Under the pieces are notes generated by a model. The model was not told where the DNA came from. It did not search any database and was given only the letters and a program-made list of their open reading frames with translations. From positions 14,499,020 through 14,563,019 of the forward strand of contig OX465102.1 of NCBI GenBank assembly GCA_949987565.1: a stretch of DNA of 64,000 bases, given 5' to 3'. The position numbers were made by a program, and so were the translations under genes. This document shows, piece after piece, positions 46,374-58,346 of this stretch. This DNA comes from Luidia sarsii. Lineage: Eukaryota; Echinodermata; Asteroidea; Paxillosida; Luidiidae. Position 1 is the stretch's first letter; the number at the start of each line of letters is the position of its first letter.

Positions 46374-48469
46374 GATCGTAATAACTCCCCGATGATGGGT
46401 GTAAAATCCACAGACAACCGCCAGTCGGTCCACAGATTTCTCTCTCTCTCTTCTCTCCTCTCTCTCTTCTCACTCGCTCCCTCGCCTCTGTCTCCTTGGG
46501 GAGAGGTTTTTTTTTTTTTTTTTTTTTGGGGGGGTCACCCTCGGCACAGCAGTCGTCCGGCCTCAGCAAACATCTCGGTTAGCGGGCAGCCTTCCTCTAC
46601 GTTCAGAATGAGCCGGCGAGCAATTGAGGCTGAAGGCCCGTCTGCCAGGAAGCATTTCATTAACCCTCATTTTTTTCTGAGGGGGGGGGGGGGGAGAGGG
46701 GGTGCAGGGGAGAGAGATGGTCTTTGTTACCGTCAGACGAGGCGCCCCAAACCCCTCGGCACAATGGGCAAGGAGACCGTGAGGACGAAGAGAGAGACGG
46801 GACGTTGGCGAGATTTATGGAGTCTCCCGAAGACAGCCGACCTCATACACAGCCCACGCACGGCAAGGGCGCATGCACTGTCCATCTCCCTCAGCTCACC
46901 GCGCTCCTCCAAAAAGGTGTTGCAGCTTGTCGTGCCCCGACCACACTCTACCGTTCCTCCTTTCCCCCTTTGATGTCCCCCCACCACACCACCCCACCAC
47001 CGCCCAAGGATAAAGCCTTCACAGAGGTGTTATGTCTTGCAGGAAGGACTCCCTTTCTTGTCTTGCGTGTGGGGGAGCAGTTTGATGGGAGGAAGAACCA
47101 TGGAAGAACACACACACAAAAAAACCCGTCCCAAACCAATCCAATTCAACCGCATCCGGCGACAATCGCTCGTTTCCTCTTTCGCCGGCGACGACAACAA
47201 CAACAACAGCCTCCAAGCACAAGCGACCGTTGAAATCCCTCCCGGTCTCCCCCGGCTCAATTCGCAAACTCACTCTCACTCTCTCTCCCTCTTCTTCTTT
47301 TCTTGTTATTAAAAAGAGGAGAGCTTGTTATCCCCCCGCTAGTGAGTATATCATCACCATGAAAAAAAGAAACGAATTAGAATATCGATTGGCTACGCGT
47401 CAATGGTCGTTATACGGCCTCGTTGTGGGGCGAGTGGATACCCCCCCCCCTTTGCAGCAACACCCAACACAGGTTAATCGACTCTGCTCAGTCATGAAGT
47501 AGCCCCTTTTGTTGCAAGAGTAGGGAGGGGGGAAGGGGGGGGGGGGGTGGAGTTCAGCCTTCAGTAGAGCCCTTACCCTGACTGCACTTGATGTTCAAGA
47601 GGTGATGGACCCCTGTTCCCCCTCTCCAGGACTCGGCGGGGGCTTGTTCCTTCCTTTGTGTGCCCCGGCCCAAATCCTTTTTTGGAAAGGGGGGGGGTGG
47701 GCGGAAATAAAAAAATCGATACGGATCGAAGGTCTGGCCTGGGTCAGAAGGAGGGGTTGAGGACGGGGGGGGTGACGGTTGAAGAAGGCTGGTCCAACGA
47801 GTTTGGCCATCTGTAGGCTGGTACTGATAGTGGTAGGCCGTTGTAAAAAAATAAATACAAAAAACATGATTAATTGCATGGATGGTGGACTGAGGAGAAA
47901 AGTCGAATGGAACTAGGTACTTTCGGAAGAAGGGAGAGAGGGGGTATGATCTTATCTTATTTTACCACCTCCATCGCAAGGCCCGTACAAACTGAAGACT
48001 CCGACTAGCTGTTGGCTGTACCAGGCAGCTTCCACGGTTCCCTGGAAGAATATGCACAGTACATGTAGGCGTAAACAAAATCCTTCAGAGAGCGACGACA
48101 CCGGGACTTCCCGCGCGGTGTTGAGGGAAGACCGGCGTGTATAGACCCCCTCGGGCGTTAGCTAGCTCGTAAGCTCGCTGTCGGGGTGCCGAACCATCCA
48201 GCCACCTATACTAAACTAAAAGCCACGGAGGTCTCGGACGGCCCGTCCGTGCGTGCCATATCCCTCTCGCTCGTTCTCGAATCCCCAAATCTTGCCGTTG
48301 AGTCTTCGCCTCAAAACAAACACTTGACCGAAACGACTCTCCCATTTGGTTCTTATGTAACTTTTTATTCTGAAATAGTCTGTCGCGGAACGGAAAGCAC
48401 AAAAGAAATGAAATAGGCTTAGATGCTACACCACTACAGCCTTTAGTATGTTGAGACTAATGTTGGGGT
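46374..48469. other. Upstream flank with CpG-rich and low-complexity DNA, no gene seen
   Basis: It includes a CT tract (46438-46495), a T21-G7 junction (46507-46534), a G14 run (46681), a CpG-rich stretch near 47140-47260 with a (CAA)n patch, and further G and C runs. If the exon at 46215-46373 is real, its promoter should lie here. No TATA box is evident. Confidence 0.4.
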
Positions 48470-48780
48470 AGAGACTGCATGAACTTTTTTTTCTTTTTAG
48501 AAGTAACAACTACTTTACGGAGATACTGTACATGAGGCTATGGGCTATTGAGCCTTGAGGTAACAACTATACTCAGATGTAGCAGCACTTAATGAAGACT
48601 AACGAGGTATAGGGACGCATGAGCTTCTGTACTCCTGTAGCAATGAGTAACTCATCAGAATGATGTAGCACCGAGACTGCATGAGCTTTTGTAGCCACAA
48701 CTACGTCATCGGTAGCACTAAAGACCATGGAGCATAGTTTGCTGTATGCATGGAAGTACCTCAATGTAAAGAGTAGTAGA
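48470..48780. repeat. Degenerate repeat of GTAGC-AACTA / GCATGAGCTT units
   Basis: Three or four diverged units of 60-70 bp contain ACTGCATGAGCTTTTGTAGC or GCATGAGCTTCTGTACTCC. Related single units occur near 4480, 4975 and 23400, so this is a dispersed family. Confidence 0.45.
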
Positions 48781-49592
48781 GAATACAGCTGAAAATCGTT
48801 GGAATCTAAAATGCTCCCTAACAACTTATGATATGTATTTATGTAATGCTTCCACTTTTAGAAATCTAACAAACCACAGAAAGACCTAAATAAAGATCGT
48901 CTTTATTTAACTCAAAATCCGAGGGGGAAAAAGAAAGAAAAAGAAAATCCCCTTTTCCACATCGCCATCCGCTTCCCCAAACCCACTTCCTATATGACGT
49001 CCTCTTTCAGCGAGCGACTCTTGGGGGATATTCCTGCGGTTGTCTGCTAACAAACCACGAGATTAGAATTTTCAGGGGGGGGGGGTATTGGAGGGAAACT
49101 GGACCTCGAAATAGGAAGGGGTGAGGGGGGGGGGGGTGCTGATAAATCAAGGACGACTGGTGACGTAATCACTCAACGCCCCACGGGGGAACGGGCGCGA
49201 TGAGAATGGAAAAAAAAATCCCCTTCGACGATAATGGGCCTCGCGGTTTGATTGACACGCTAAATAGTTATGCGCAGACCATGGTGCAGTTATACCATAG
49301 AGCTCTATGGTTATACAACCCAAACGTCGACTCTATACAGGTACATACCGTGTCCCTTGTCCCCCAGTTCTATTGTGCACTAGCCAGGTCCAACCTTGGG
49401 TCCAAATCTCCGGTATTCACCGAAGTCTCATTCTTAGGCCTTTCAAATCAAAACACTTGGTTGGAATCTGAGAAAGTAAACAACATATTCGAAATAGGAA
49501 ACCTTGCATTTTTGGGGGGAGGGGGTGGGGGTTTCGAGTTTAATTTCTAAAGTGTCTATGGAAGCCATTTTTTTTAAATGGCAAAGGATACT
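48781..49592. other. Intergenic stretch, no gene seen
   Basis: It contains G runs (49074, 49120, 49517) and a 116-codon frame at 49200-49550 without a domain. Confidence 0.5.
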
Positions 49593-49670
49593 TTGACTGA
49601 ATCAGGACTTCAATCCGGGCCCTCTCGTTTTGCCTATCAGTGCTCTTTCCCCTTGAGCTATCCAGCCCTT
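49593..49670 (-). mobile_element. tRNA-derived SINE head or tRNA pseudogene, unit 1
   Basis: On the minus strand a polymerase III A box, TAGCTCAAGGGGAAAGAGCA, lies at 49641-49660 and a B box, GGATTGAAGTCC, at 49605-49616, in the right order and spacing for a tRNA. The acceptor stem does not pair, so it is not a functional tRNA. Confidence 0.65.
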
Positions 49671-49752
49671 AAAAGAAAACATAGATGTCAGCCGGCCCAA
49701 ATAGTCAACTATCTTTATCCTCCAATTCATTTGTGGAAATTACAAGACAATT

Positions 49753-49830
49753 GGACAGTGGCGGGATTTGAACCCCGGGAGCTATGGCTTTACGTACCGG
49801 GATTCTACCAAACCTGAACTGCACGGGCTC
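49753..49830 (-). mobile_element. tRNA-derived SINE head or tRNA pseudogene, unit 2
   Basis: The A-box-like GCAGTTCAGGTTTGGTAGAA is at 49803-49822 and a near-consensus B box, GGTTCAAATCCC, at 49763-49774. The T arm mispairs at its base. It lies 82 bp from unit 1 in the same orientation and 4 bp from a family A element. Confidence 0.65.
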
Positions 49831-49834
49831 TGAG

Positions 49835-50210
49835 TTAAAGGCCCTATACAACATTGGTAAAGGCCAAAAGATTGCCACAGTCTGTGTGTTAAACCATGAA
49901 ACATCCCCAAAAAGCAATCCTGCGAAGATTTTAGCTCAAATGATGATCTGATAAAGTAGAAAAGGGTTAAAAAAAACCGTCACGGTATATGCACCATTCT
50001 GTAGTGTAAGAAACAGTTTATGACCCGCGAGTAATAAACTATTTGTCCATGTTTGAGTTAAGATTTCTCAAAAAGTACAGCATCCCAGACCGTAAGATTT
50101 CAACATGAGGATTCTATTATGACCATCTGCAATACAAACTGGGTAAATTAGAGGGAAATCTGTGGACATCGATGTCTTCCGATCTTCCCAGTGTTGTATT
50201 GGGCCTTTAA
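49835..50210 (-). mobile_element. Family A MITE-like element, copy 4 (fullest)
   Basis: It is bounded by TTAA on both sides: TTAA-AGGCCCTATACAACAT at the left and TGTATTGGGCCT-TTAA at the right. The centre reads GACCCGCGAGTAATAAAC, a decayed palindrome. TTAA flanks are the hallmark of piggyBac-type insertion, but the terminal sequence alone does not prove that superfamily. Confidence 0.75.
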
Positions 50211-50313
50211 ATTGGCGACCTACTCAATGGTCTACTATGGTCTACTATTAACTGGCCTGGGGCGCCAGTCAGTCTTTATTTCCCCGTCTGTCTTGGTCAT
50301 CATACCAAAAAAA

Positions 50314-50800
50314 GTTGCAAACTGCTTCCTGACTGACATGACCGAAATCATTACATTACACAGATCTCCACAGGCATACCAATTTGTGTATCCTTGTGGA
50401 GACATGGCTTTTGTTTTCATGCACAATACAACCACGTGAGAAGCGATGCTTTAAAAATGCTCCCATTTCAGCCACATTCACTTTCATGGGTAAAAAATTG
50501 GACCGTATGTCCCTTTATATATAACACTTCAATTTGCGACACATTTTTACCCATCACCATTTCCCCGGTGTTGAGTTATTTCCAAAAATCAGTTTCGCAA
50601 GTGCTATACACCTTTACAATTTCCCTGTGGAAACCTATTCAACCTATTGTCTTAGGTCTCCACAAGGCACTAGATTCGCGCCCAATTTGCTAGGCCTGAC
50701 GTTTCTACTACATGATCTAGCTGCACAGGACCTTTCTCGGACTAGGCCTAGTCCTATGGGTAAGGGTCTGTTGGGATCGAAACGTCGGGCCTTGTAAATC
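50314..50800 (+). mobile_element. Family C element, copy 5, interrupted or expanded
   Basis: Leader GTTGCAAACTGCTTCCTGAC starts at 50314. The arms GCCTGACGTTTCTACTACAT and GGGATCGAAACGTCGGGCC are 375 bp further on. The DNA between them has repeated phrases (CCATTTC, TTTACAATTTCCCTGTGGA against ATCCTTGTGGAGAC) and may be another insertion. Confidence 0.5.
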
Positions 50801-53228
50801 ACATCGACAGTTGGCCTTCAGATCAGTGCCGATCAAAATGGTAGTTTAATATTGCCCAGATATTTTTTTCAAACTTTTGTTGAGGGAGGGGGGGGGGTGG
50901 TCTCTTTGAAAACCTCTTTGAGCCCGGGCGGCACCACACAGGAAGTACGGAAGACGGACAAATCGGAAATCCCACTCAGCCCATTCATATCGACGTGTAC
51001 GAGAAAAAAGGGGTTATGCGGTAACCCTCTAAATCTTGCCGCACACAAAAAAGTGACCCTTCTCCTCCTTTTCAGCGGTTCTGAGCCGAGCACGATGAGA
51101 CAACTGCGGTTCCCTTTTTTTCTCAACTCCCAAGTTGGTTGGGGTGAACCACAAAATGCTGTTTGCTTGTGTTTTTTTTGTGTACGCAAAGCATATAGAG
51201 CTAGCTGCTCTGTGCAAAGCGATCGATTACCCCAGTACACTATGCCGGGCTCACTTAAGACACAAAAGAATTTTTTTTTTTTTTGGGGGGGAGGGGTGAG
51301 GTGGGATGTAGGGGGAATTGGGAAGGCGATCTAGTTGTACGCACCTGGCCAGAGAGGGAACAATGCCATGTACGGTCAGGGAGGAAGATCACGTAGTCAC
51401 TTGTGGCTGCCCGGCCGGCCGAATTAAAGGGTCTCTGAAATAATTTTGTTATCACTTAAAATCCACACTTTAGAACTGTTTTGCAATGATGCTAAAAACC
51501 AAATTGCTTTTAACACTCATTCTGAGAGTGTATTTGCAAGTTTTAAGTTTTTATGCAGATGGGAATTTCAATATTCATCAGCAAATTTATGATGTCATCA
51601 CAGGATCATGCAACAGAAACTCCATTGGTTGTGTACACAAGTTTCTGGAAATTTCTGTTTTTTTCCTGAAGACCTATCCCTAAACCTGTTGATCTACTGC
51701 CAAAATGTGCTTCATAATCATTGAAAGGTAATGGGTTTTTTTTAAACTGTGGGTTCCTGGCATGACATTACAATAGCGCCCTCATTTTTATAAGGATATT
51801 TTAAAGGTAAGAAAGATGACCAATTTCTGACTCCACTAAGAAAAAGAAGCTTGCCAATATGTCAGTACACTTCAGATCCCTAGATGACAGCAGAAAATGA
51901 ACTTGAATGTGCCATTTATTGCATTGACCCTTAAACGTTAATTCCACCTCAAAATGTGCCTTTGAGCAAGTGTATGCCTATCTGCTAGGATCGAAACGTC
52001 GGGGCCCACTAGGTCGTGACGCAGGGCCTCCAAACCTTCATAGGCCTATCTCTGATCGGTTGACTTTGAGCATAGAGGGATTTGATTTTGAGACAGTACG
52101 GAGTTTGCAATTCCTGTAAAACAGCACCAAAAAAAATCAAAATACTGTTCATCCTACTGCATGGGTTCGAAACGTCATAGCTCTCCATTTTTTTGAGATT
52201 TGCAATTAAGTAAGCAAGGAGTTTGTAACATTTCTGCATATAAATCTTCAAATTAGTGAACATAAAAATAATGTATTGAACACATTAAGCACTATACAAA
52301 TACAAAATGTTATTATTATTATTAAGTTAAACTTCTAATTAAAATCCGGACAGGAAATGTGTATTTTTTCGATTGTTCAAACGTTCTTTTTAAAGAACAG
52401 AGTACCATAAGTCCTGACAAAAGCAAAGCAAATCAAAGGTACTGTTATTAAATTTCTCCTTTCCAAAGCCGCACTGTTTCGAATGGCAAAAACATAACAT
52501 TTCTCCAGGTTTTCTAAATCGTAATAAAGACTGTACATCCTGACATTGTAACCAATTTCGTTCAGAACAGGCCGTAGTACACAGAGGGTTTTCACCCTTC
52601 GCGATTCGTTCAATCTTTAAAGGGTAAGCACAGTCGGCTATCAGAGTGACTAATATCTGAATTAATTCCGGATGTATGAAAACAAATCTTCTAAAATACA
52701 CGCAAACCTGCCCCTTTTTCACTTGATTTCATGAACAAATCCCACCGAATTTCATCCAGAATTACGTCGTCGCCATATTGATGACGTAATAGCATGTTGA
52801 TGACGTAATAGCATGTGCACACGTTCACGTGCGGTCGATCGTGCAGCCCCAACCTTGAGTGAAGTACACGCACGAACACTCTGCACACTGTGTTGTCAGA
52901 CCGTCGCCTTTGTTTTTTCCCGAGTTGCTTGACACAGATTTGTTTTCTCGTGATTACCTAAAGCCTGTGCATCCCACATATTTGCCAACGCGAGCTATAG
53001 GACAGAAGGGGGGTATATACCCGCTCGGTGCAGTATGTATGATGGGGGATGCAGCAAATCGAAGCTGAAAGACGGTATCGACGTTGTCGAATTCCCAAGT
53101 CGTGAAAATTCGCCGTTTAAAAATCATCGTTCAAAGCAGTGCATTTCCGATTGGAACAAAAAAACAATCACGTTTCTACATCGCTGTAAAAAAAACCTGA
53201 AATAATAATTTTTATGGCAAAGAAAACA
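50801..53228. other. Intergenic stretch with family C relics, no gene seen
   Basis: Family C fragments occur at 51983-52012 (CTGCTAGGATCGAAACGTCG) and 52160-52185. There is a T14-G7 junction at 51271-51291, an (ATT)n patch at 52311 and duplicated TGATGACGTAATAGCATG at about 52781 and 52799. No domain-bearing frame is seen. Confidence 0.5.
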
Positions 53229-53311
53229 TTGACCGGAGCGGGACTTGACCCTGAGACCTCTGGTTTTGGGTACCATCGCTCTTACTATCTGAGCTACCCT
53301 TGTAGATGGTG
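53229..53311 (-). mobile_element. tRNA-derived SINE head, unit 3
   Basis: Minus-strand A box TAGCTCAGATAGTAAGAGCG (53277-53296) and B box GGGTCAAGTCCC (53240-53251) have tRNA spacing. The acceptor arms do not pair. TTTTGGAAGGTC just upstream resembles TTTTGGAAGACC upstream of unit 4, so both may belong to one SINE family. Confidence 0.7.
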
Positions 53312-54055
53312 ACCTTCCAAAACAGTCCTGTCCGTTGTTAAAACAAGTTAAAATGCAACTTGCAGCCTACTTCCTTGAGAGAGGAAAGTGCCCGACCGTG
53401 TCTCTCATCTTCACCGTTTCGCACTTCAATTCGTAAACATGTTTTTTTTTCAATTTCGGGTATACATGTACATCGCTGATTTGTTTCTTGTTGTTCATTG
53501 AAAGAAATAAAAACCTTGGAGAGATACTGACCTTTACGGCAGTGATTGGTTACCGACAAGCAATCGAGCACGCAGGAAAGATCAAGAGGAGGAAGAGGAA
53601 GAGGAAGAGAGATAGAGAGATAGAGAGAGGGTTTCCTTATTATCTGGTCGATGTACCCGGACGTATATTCTTAGTAATCGGCAGAGATGGATGCGGCGGG
53701 AGTGGGGGAGGTTGAAGTTGGAAAGGGCAAGGTTGCGCAATTTCCCGAGTGCTGTGCATGTTTACGCGAGCAAAGTCCGAGCCTTCCAGTATAGCCTCGA
53801 ATGTACGACAACCGTTGGTAACTTCAAACTAACCCCCCCCCCCACCACCACCACGACCGCCAACAATCCCAGACCATCGGACTGATTACTTTTTATGTCG
53901 TCCCACATCCTCAACCCCCCTACCCTGCCCACTCATATCCCCTTGCGCAACATGCAGCAGGGATAGCATTTCGTAATGAAGCCGCGATTAAGTACTCCAG
54001 TCTACCGCGGAGACATCATCGCCGCTAGTGTGTTTGTCCAACGCCCCCCGGAGGC
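53312..54055. other. Intergenic stretch, no gene seen
   Basis: It includes a short GGAAGA/GATAGA tract (53577-53632). No gene was recognised. Confidence 0.5.
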
Positions 54056-54460
54056 CGAAATGAGAGCATAGAGGAGGATGAGAGAGAGAAAGGGAGAGAG
54101 ATAGGATGAGAGAGAAAGAGAGAGGGAGAGAGGGGGAGAGAGAGTGGGGAGAGAGAGAGAGAGCATGAAAGCAAGAAAGAGAGAGGGTGAGAGAGAGGGA
54201 CGGTTGGAGAGAAAGAGAGAGAGAGGATGAGAGAGAAAGAGAGAGGTAGAGAGAGAGAGAGGATGAGAGAGAGAAAGAGGGAGAGAGGATGAGATAGAAA
54301 GAGAGAGATATGATGAGAAAGAAAGAGAGAGAGAGAGGATGAGAGAGAAAAGGAGAGAGATTGATAGGATGAGAGAGAAAGAGAGAGGGAGAGAGGATGA
54401 GAGAGGGAGAGAGGGGGAGAGAGAGGGGAGAGAGAGATAAAGGGAGAGAGATAGGATGAG

Positions 54461-54496
<36 letters not shown>

Positions 54497-55080
54497 GGGT
54501 GGGAGAGAGAGCATGAGAGCAAGAAAGAGAGAGGGTGAGAGAGAGGGACGGTGGGAGAGAAAGAGAGAGAGGATGAGAGAGAAAGAGAGAGAGGGAGAGA
54601 GAGAGAGAGGATGAGAGAGAAAGAGGGAGAGAGGATGAGATAGAAAGAGAGAGATATGATGAGAGAAAGAAAGAGATTGGTAGGATGAGAGAGAAAAAGA
54701 GAGGAAGAGAGAGGATGAGAGAGAGATGATGATGAGAGAAAAAGAGAGAAAGAGAGAGAGAGCTGATGAGAGAGAGGGGGAGAGAAAGGACGAGACAAAA
54801 AGGGAGTGATGATGAGAGAGAGGGAAGAGAGAGGATGAGAGAGAGGGGGAGAGGGGATGAGAGAGAAAGAGGATGAGAGAGAGAGAGGGAGAGAGAGGAT
54901 GAGAGAGAGAAAGAGGGAGAGAAAGAAAGAGGGAGAGAGAGAGGATGAGAGAGAGGGAGAGAGAGACAGAGATAGACGGACAGAGAGAGAGGTTGAGAGA
55001 AATAGGTTGAAAGAGAGGTTGAGAGAGAGAGAGGTTGAGGGAGAGGGAGGGAGAAAGAGAGAGGGAGAGAGTGAGGGGTA
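54056..55080. repeat. GGATGAGAGAGAAAGAGA satellite with higher-order repeats
   Basis: About 1 kb of purine DNA on the plus strand. A block starting with GAGCATGARAGCAAGAAAGA occurs at 54161 and again near 54509, and the following 150 bp matches in order, including GGGACGGT and the ATATGATGAG phrase. The 373-codon minus-strand Ser/Leu frame is a repeat artefact. Confidence 0.95.
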
Positions 55081-55083
55081 AAT

Positions 55084-55164
55084 TACAAACGGTATAAATT
55101 ATAGAAGGAAAACATGTGGACATCGATACTTTCCGATCTTCCCAGTGGTGTATTGGGCCTTTAA
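55084..55164 (-). mobile_element. Truncated family A element
   Basis: It matches the last 80 bp of the copies at 22.7 and 49.8 kb (GTGGACATCGATACTTTCCG, then GTATTGGGCCTTTAA). The other end is missing and is replaced by the GA satellite. Confidence 0.7.
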
Positions 55165-55639
55165 GATTTAGAGCAATTTACAGGCCAATATTCAGCAGTA
55201 CAAGCTCCATATTCTAGAAGAATATCGTCGAGAGAAAAAAAGGAGAAGTTTTCTAATCGTCGTCCCTTAGCCCCCCCCCTCTCCTTTACACCCAAGAAGA
55301 AGACAGTAGACGGTCGCTAGCCAACAAAACAACCCACCCACACAACCACAAACTACCATGGAATGAAAAGCTGCAGACTAATTGGCCCGAATGGCTCGCC
55401 TTCTGCAGACGGAGTTGGTGGGGGGGGGGTGGTTGGGAAGAGAGACAAATCCGGATTTAGTCCACAGAAGTACAAGCAAGTGTCTTATTACCGGAGAGAG
55501 GAAGACACGAGAGGGCCTTATTTTCAAAGGGCGTGCGATGTATAAACCAGATATCAGTTGCTTCTACGCATACGCGCCTATTAAAAAAAAAAAAACCCGA
55601 AACAGGACGGTGCACTTTCCGGTACGAGTCCCGCAAAGC
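55165..55639. other. Unique spacer between two opposed satellites
   Basis: About 475 bp of unique DNA with no recognised gene. At its right edge is a 24-mer (55624-55647) that recurs inverted within the next array. Confidence 0.5.
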
Positions 55640-56032
55640 GCCTCCTTCTCTCTGTGTGTCGATATCTGTCACTTTGTCTCCCTCTGTCTGCCTGCCTGCC
55701 TGCCTCTCTGTCACACTCTCTGTCTCTTTCTGTCTCTCCCTCTCTGCGTCTATCCGTCTGCCCGTCTCTCTCTGTCCCTTGCTCTCTTTATCTCTGTCTG
55801 TCTTGGTTTCGTCTAAACATTTGTCCCAGTCTCTCTCCTTTTCCCTCTCTCTCACCCACTTTCTCTTTCTCTCTCAATCTATCTGTCTGTCTGTATCTTC
55901 CTCCCCCTCTTTATCTATGTTTGTGTATCCGTCTCTCCCTCCCAATGTCTGCCTGTCTCTGCCTAGACTCTCTATCCCTATCTGTCTGTCTCCTTGTCTC
56001 ATCCTCCCTCACTCAATATCTCCGTCTCTCTC
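55640..56032. repeat. CT-rich low-complexity lead-in
   Basis: Irregular CTGTCTCTC, CTGCCTGC and TATCTGTCTGTC runs that grade into the regular 15/17-bp array. Confidence 0.9.
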
Positions 56033-58346
56033 ATGTATCTGTCTCTCATGTATCTGTCTCTCTCATGTATCTGTCTCTCTCATGTATAATGTATCTGTCT
56101 CTCATGTATCTGTCTCTCTCATGTATCTGTCTCACTCATGTATCTGTCTCTCTCATGTATCTGTCTCTCATGTATCTATCTCTCTCTCATGTATCTGTCT
56201 CTCTCATGTATCTGTCTCTCATGTATCTGTCTCTCTCTCTCTCTCTCATGTATCTGTCTCTCTCATGTATCTGTCTCTCTCATGTATATGTCTCTCTCAT
56301 GTATCTGTCTCTCTCATGTATCTGTCTCTCATGTATCTGTCTCTCTCATGTATCTGTCTCTCATGTATCTGTCTCTCTCATGTATCTGTCTCTCATGTAT
56401 CTGTCTCTCATGTATCTGTCTCTCATGTATGTCTCTCATGTATCTGTCTCTCATGTATCTGTCTCTCATGTATCTGTCTCTCTCATGTATCTGTCTCTCA
56501 AAGGAGGCGCTTTGCGGGACTCGTGTATCTGTCTCTCATGTATCTGTCTCTCTCATGTATCTGTCTCTCTCATGTATCTGTCTCTCTCATGTATCTGTCT
56601 CTCTCATGTATCTGTCTCTCATGTATCTGTCTCTCATGTATCTGTCTCTCTCATGTATCTGTCTCTCTCATGTATCTGTCTCTCATGTATCTGTCTCTCA
56701 TGTATCTGTCTCTCTCGTGTATCTGTCTCTCATGTATCTGTCTCACTCATGTATCTGTCTCTCATGTATCTGTCTCTCATGTATCTGTCTCTCTCATGTA
56801 TCTGTCTCTCATGTATCTGTCTCTCATGTATCTGTCTCTCATATATCTGTCTCTCATGTATCTGTCTCTCTCATGTATCTGTCTCTCATGTATCTGTCTC
56901 TCTCATGTATCTGTCTCTCATGTATCTGTCTCTCTCATGTATCTGTCTCTCATGTATCTGTCTCTCATGTATCTGTCTCTCTCATGTATCTGTCTCTCAT
57001 GTATCTGTCTCTCTCATGTATCTGTCTCTCTCATGTATCTGTCTCTCTCATGTATCTGTCTCACTCATGTATCTGTCTCTCTCATGTATCTGTCTCACTC
57101 ATGTATCTGTCTCTCATGTATCTGTCTCTCATGTATCTCTCACTCATGTATCTGTCTCTCATGTATCTGTCTCTCTCATGTATCTGTCTCACTCATGTAT
57201 CTGTCTCTCATGTATCTGTCTCTCTCATGTATCTGTCTCTCATGTATCTGTCTCTCATGTATCTGTCTCTCTCATGTATCTGTCTCTCATGTATCTGTCT
57301 CTCTCATGTATCTGTCTCTCATGTATCTGTCTCTCATGTATCTGTCTCACTCATGTATCTGTCTCACTCATGTATCTGTCTCACTCATGTATCTGTCTCT
57401 CATGTATCTGTCTCTCATGTATCTCTCTCTCATGTATCTGTCTCTCATGTATCTGTCTCACTCATGTATCTGTCTCTCTCATGTATCTGTCTCTCTCATG
57501 TATCTGTCTCTCATGTATCTGTCTCTCTCATGTATCTGTCTCTCATGTATCTGTCTCTCTCATGTATCTGTCTCTCATGTATCTGTCTCTCATGTATCTG
57601 TCTCTCATGTATCTGTCTCTCATGTATCTGTCTCTCATGTATCTGTCTCTCATGTATCTGTCTCTCTCATGTATCTGTCTCTCTCATGTATCTGTCTCTC
57701 ATGTATCTGTCTCTCATGTATCCGCTCTCTCATGTATCTGTCTCTCTCATGTATCTGTCTCTCATGTATCTGTCTCTCATGTATCTGTCTCTCATGTATC
57801 TGTCTCTCATGTGTCTGTCTCTCATGTATCTGTCTCTCATGTATCTGTCTCTCATGTATCTGTCTCTCTCATGTATCTGTCTCTCATGTATCTGTCTCTC
57901 GTGTATCTGTCTCTCATGTATCTGTCTCTCGTGTATCTGTCTCTCATGTATCTGTCTCTCTCATGTATCTGTCTCTCATGTATCTGTCTCTCTCATGTAT
58001 CTGTCTCTCATGTATCTGTCTCTCTCATGTATCTCTCTCTCATGTATCTCTCTCTCATGTATCTGTCTCTCTCATGTATCTGTCTCTCATGTATCTGTCT
58101 CTCGTGTATCTGTCTCACTCATGTATCTGTCTCTCTCATATATCTGTCTCTCTCATGTATCTGTCTCTCATGTATCTGTTGTCTCTCTCATGTATCTGTT
58201 GTCTCTCTCATGTATCTGTCTCTCTCATGTATCTGTCTCTCTCATGTATCTGTCTCACTCATGTATCTGTCTGTCATGTATCTGTCTCTCATGTATCTGT
58301 CTCACGCATGTATCTGTCTCACGCATGTATCTGTCTCTCTCATATA
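56033..58346. repeat. 15/17-bp minisatellite, roughly 140 units
   Basis: Units are ATGTATCTGTCTCTC (15 bp) or the same plus TC (17 bp), mixed in no simple order. Minor variants have CTCAC or GTGTATC. Since neither unit carries a stop in any forward frame, all three frames stay open for up to 972 codons, giving MYLSL, CICLS and HVSVS peptides. These are not genes. Confidence 0.97.

Noticed and set aside
49593..49834. Functional tRNA genes
   Set aside because: A and B boxes are present, but acceptor and T stems do not pair properly and no clean anticodon arm is seen; better read as SINE heads or pseudogenes.
54002..55123. Minus-strand 373-codon Ser/Leu frame
   Set aside because: Translation of the GGATGAGAGAGAAAG satellite.
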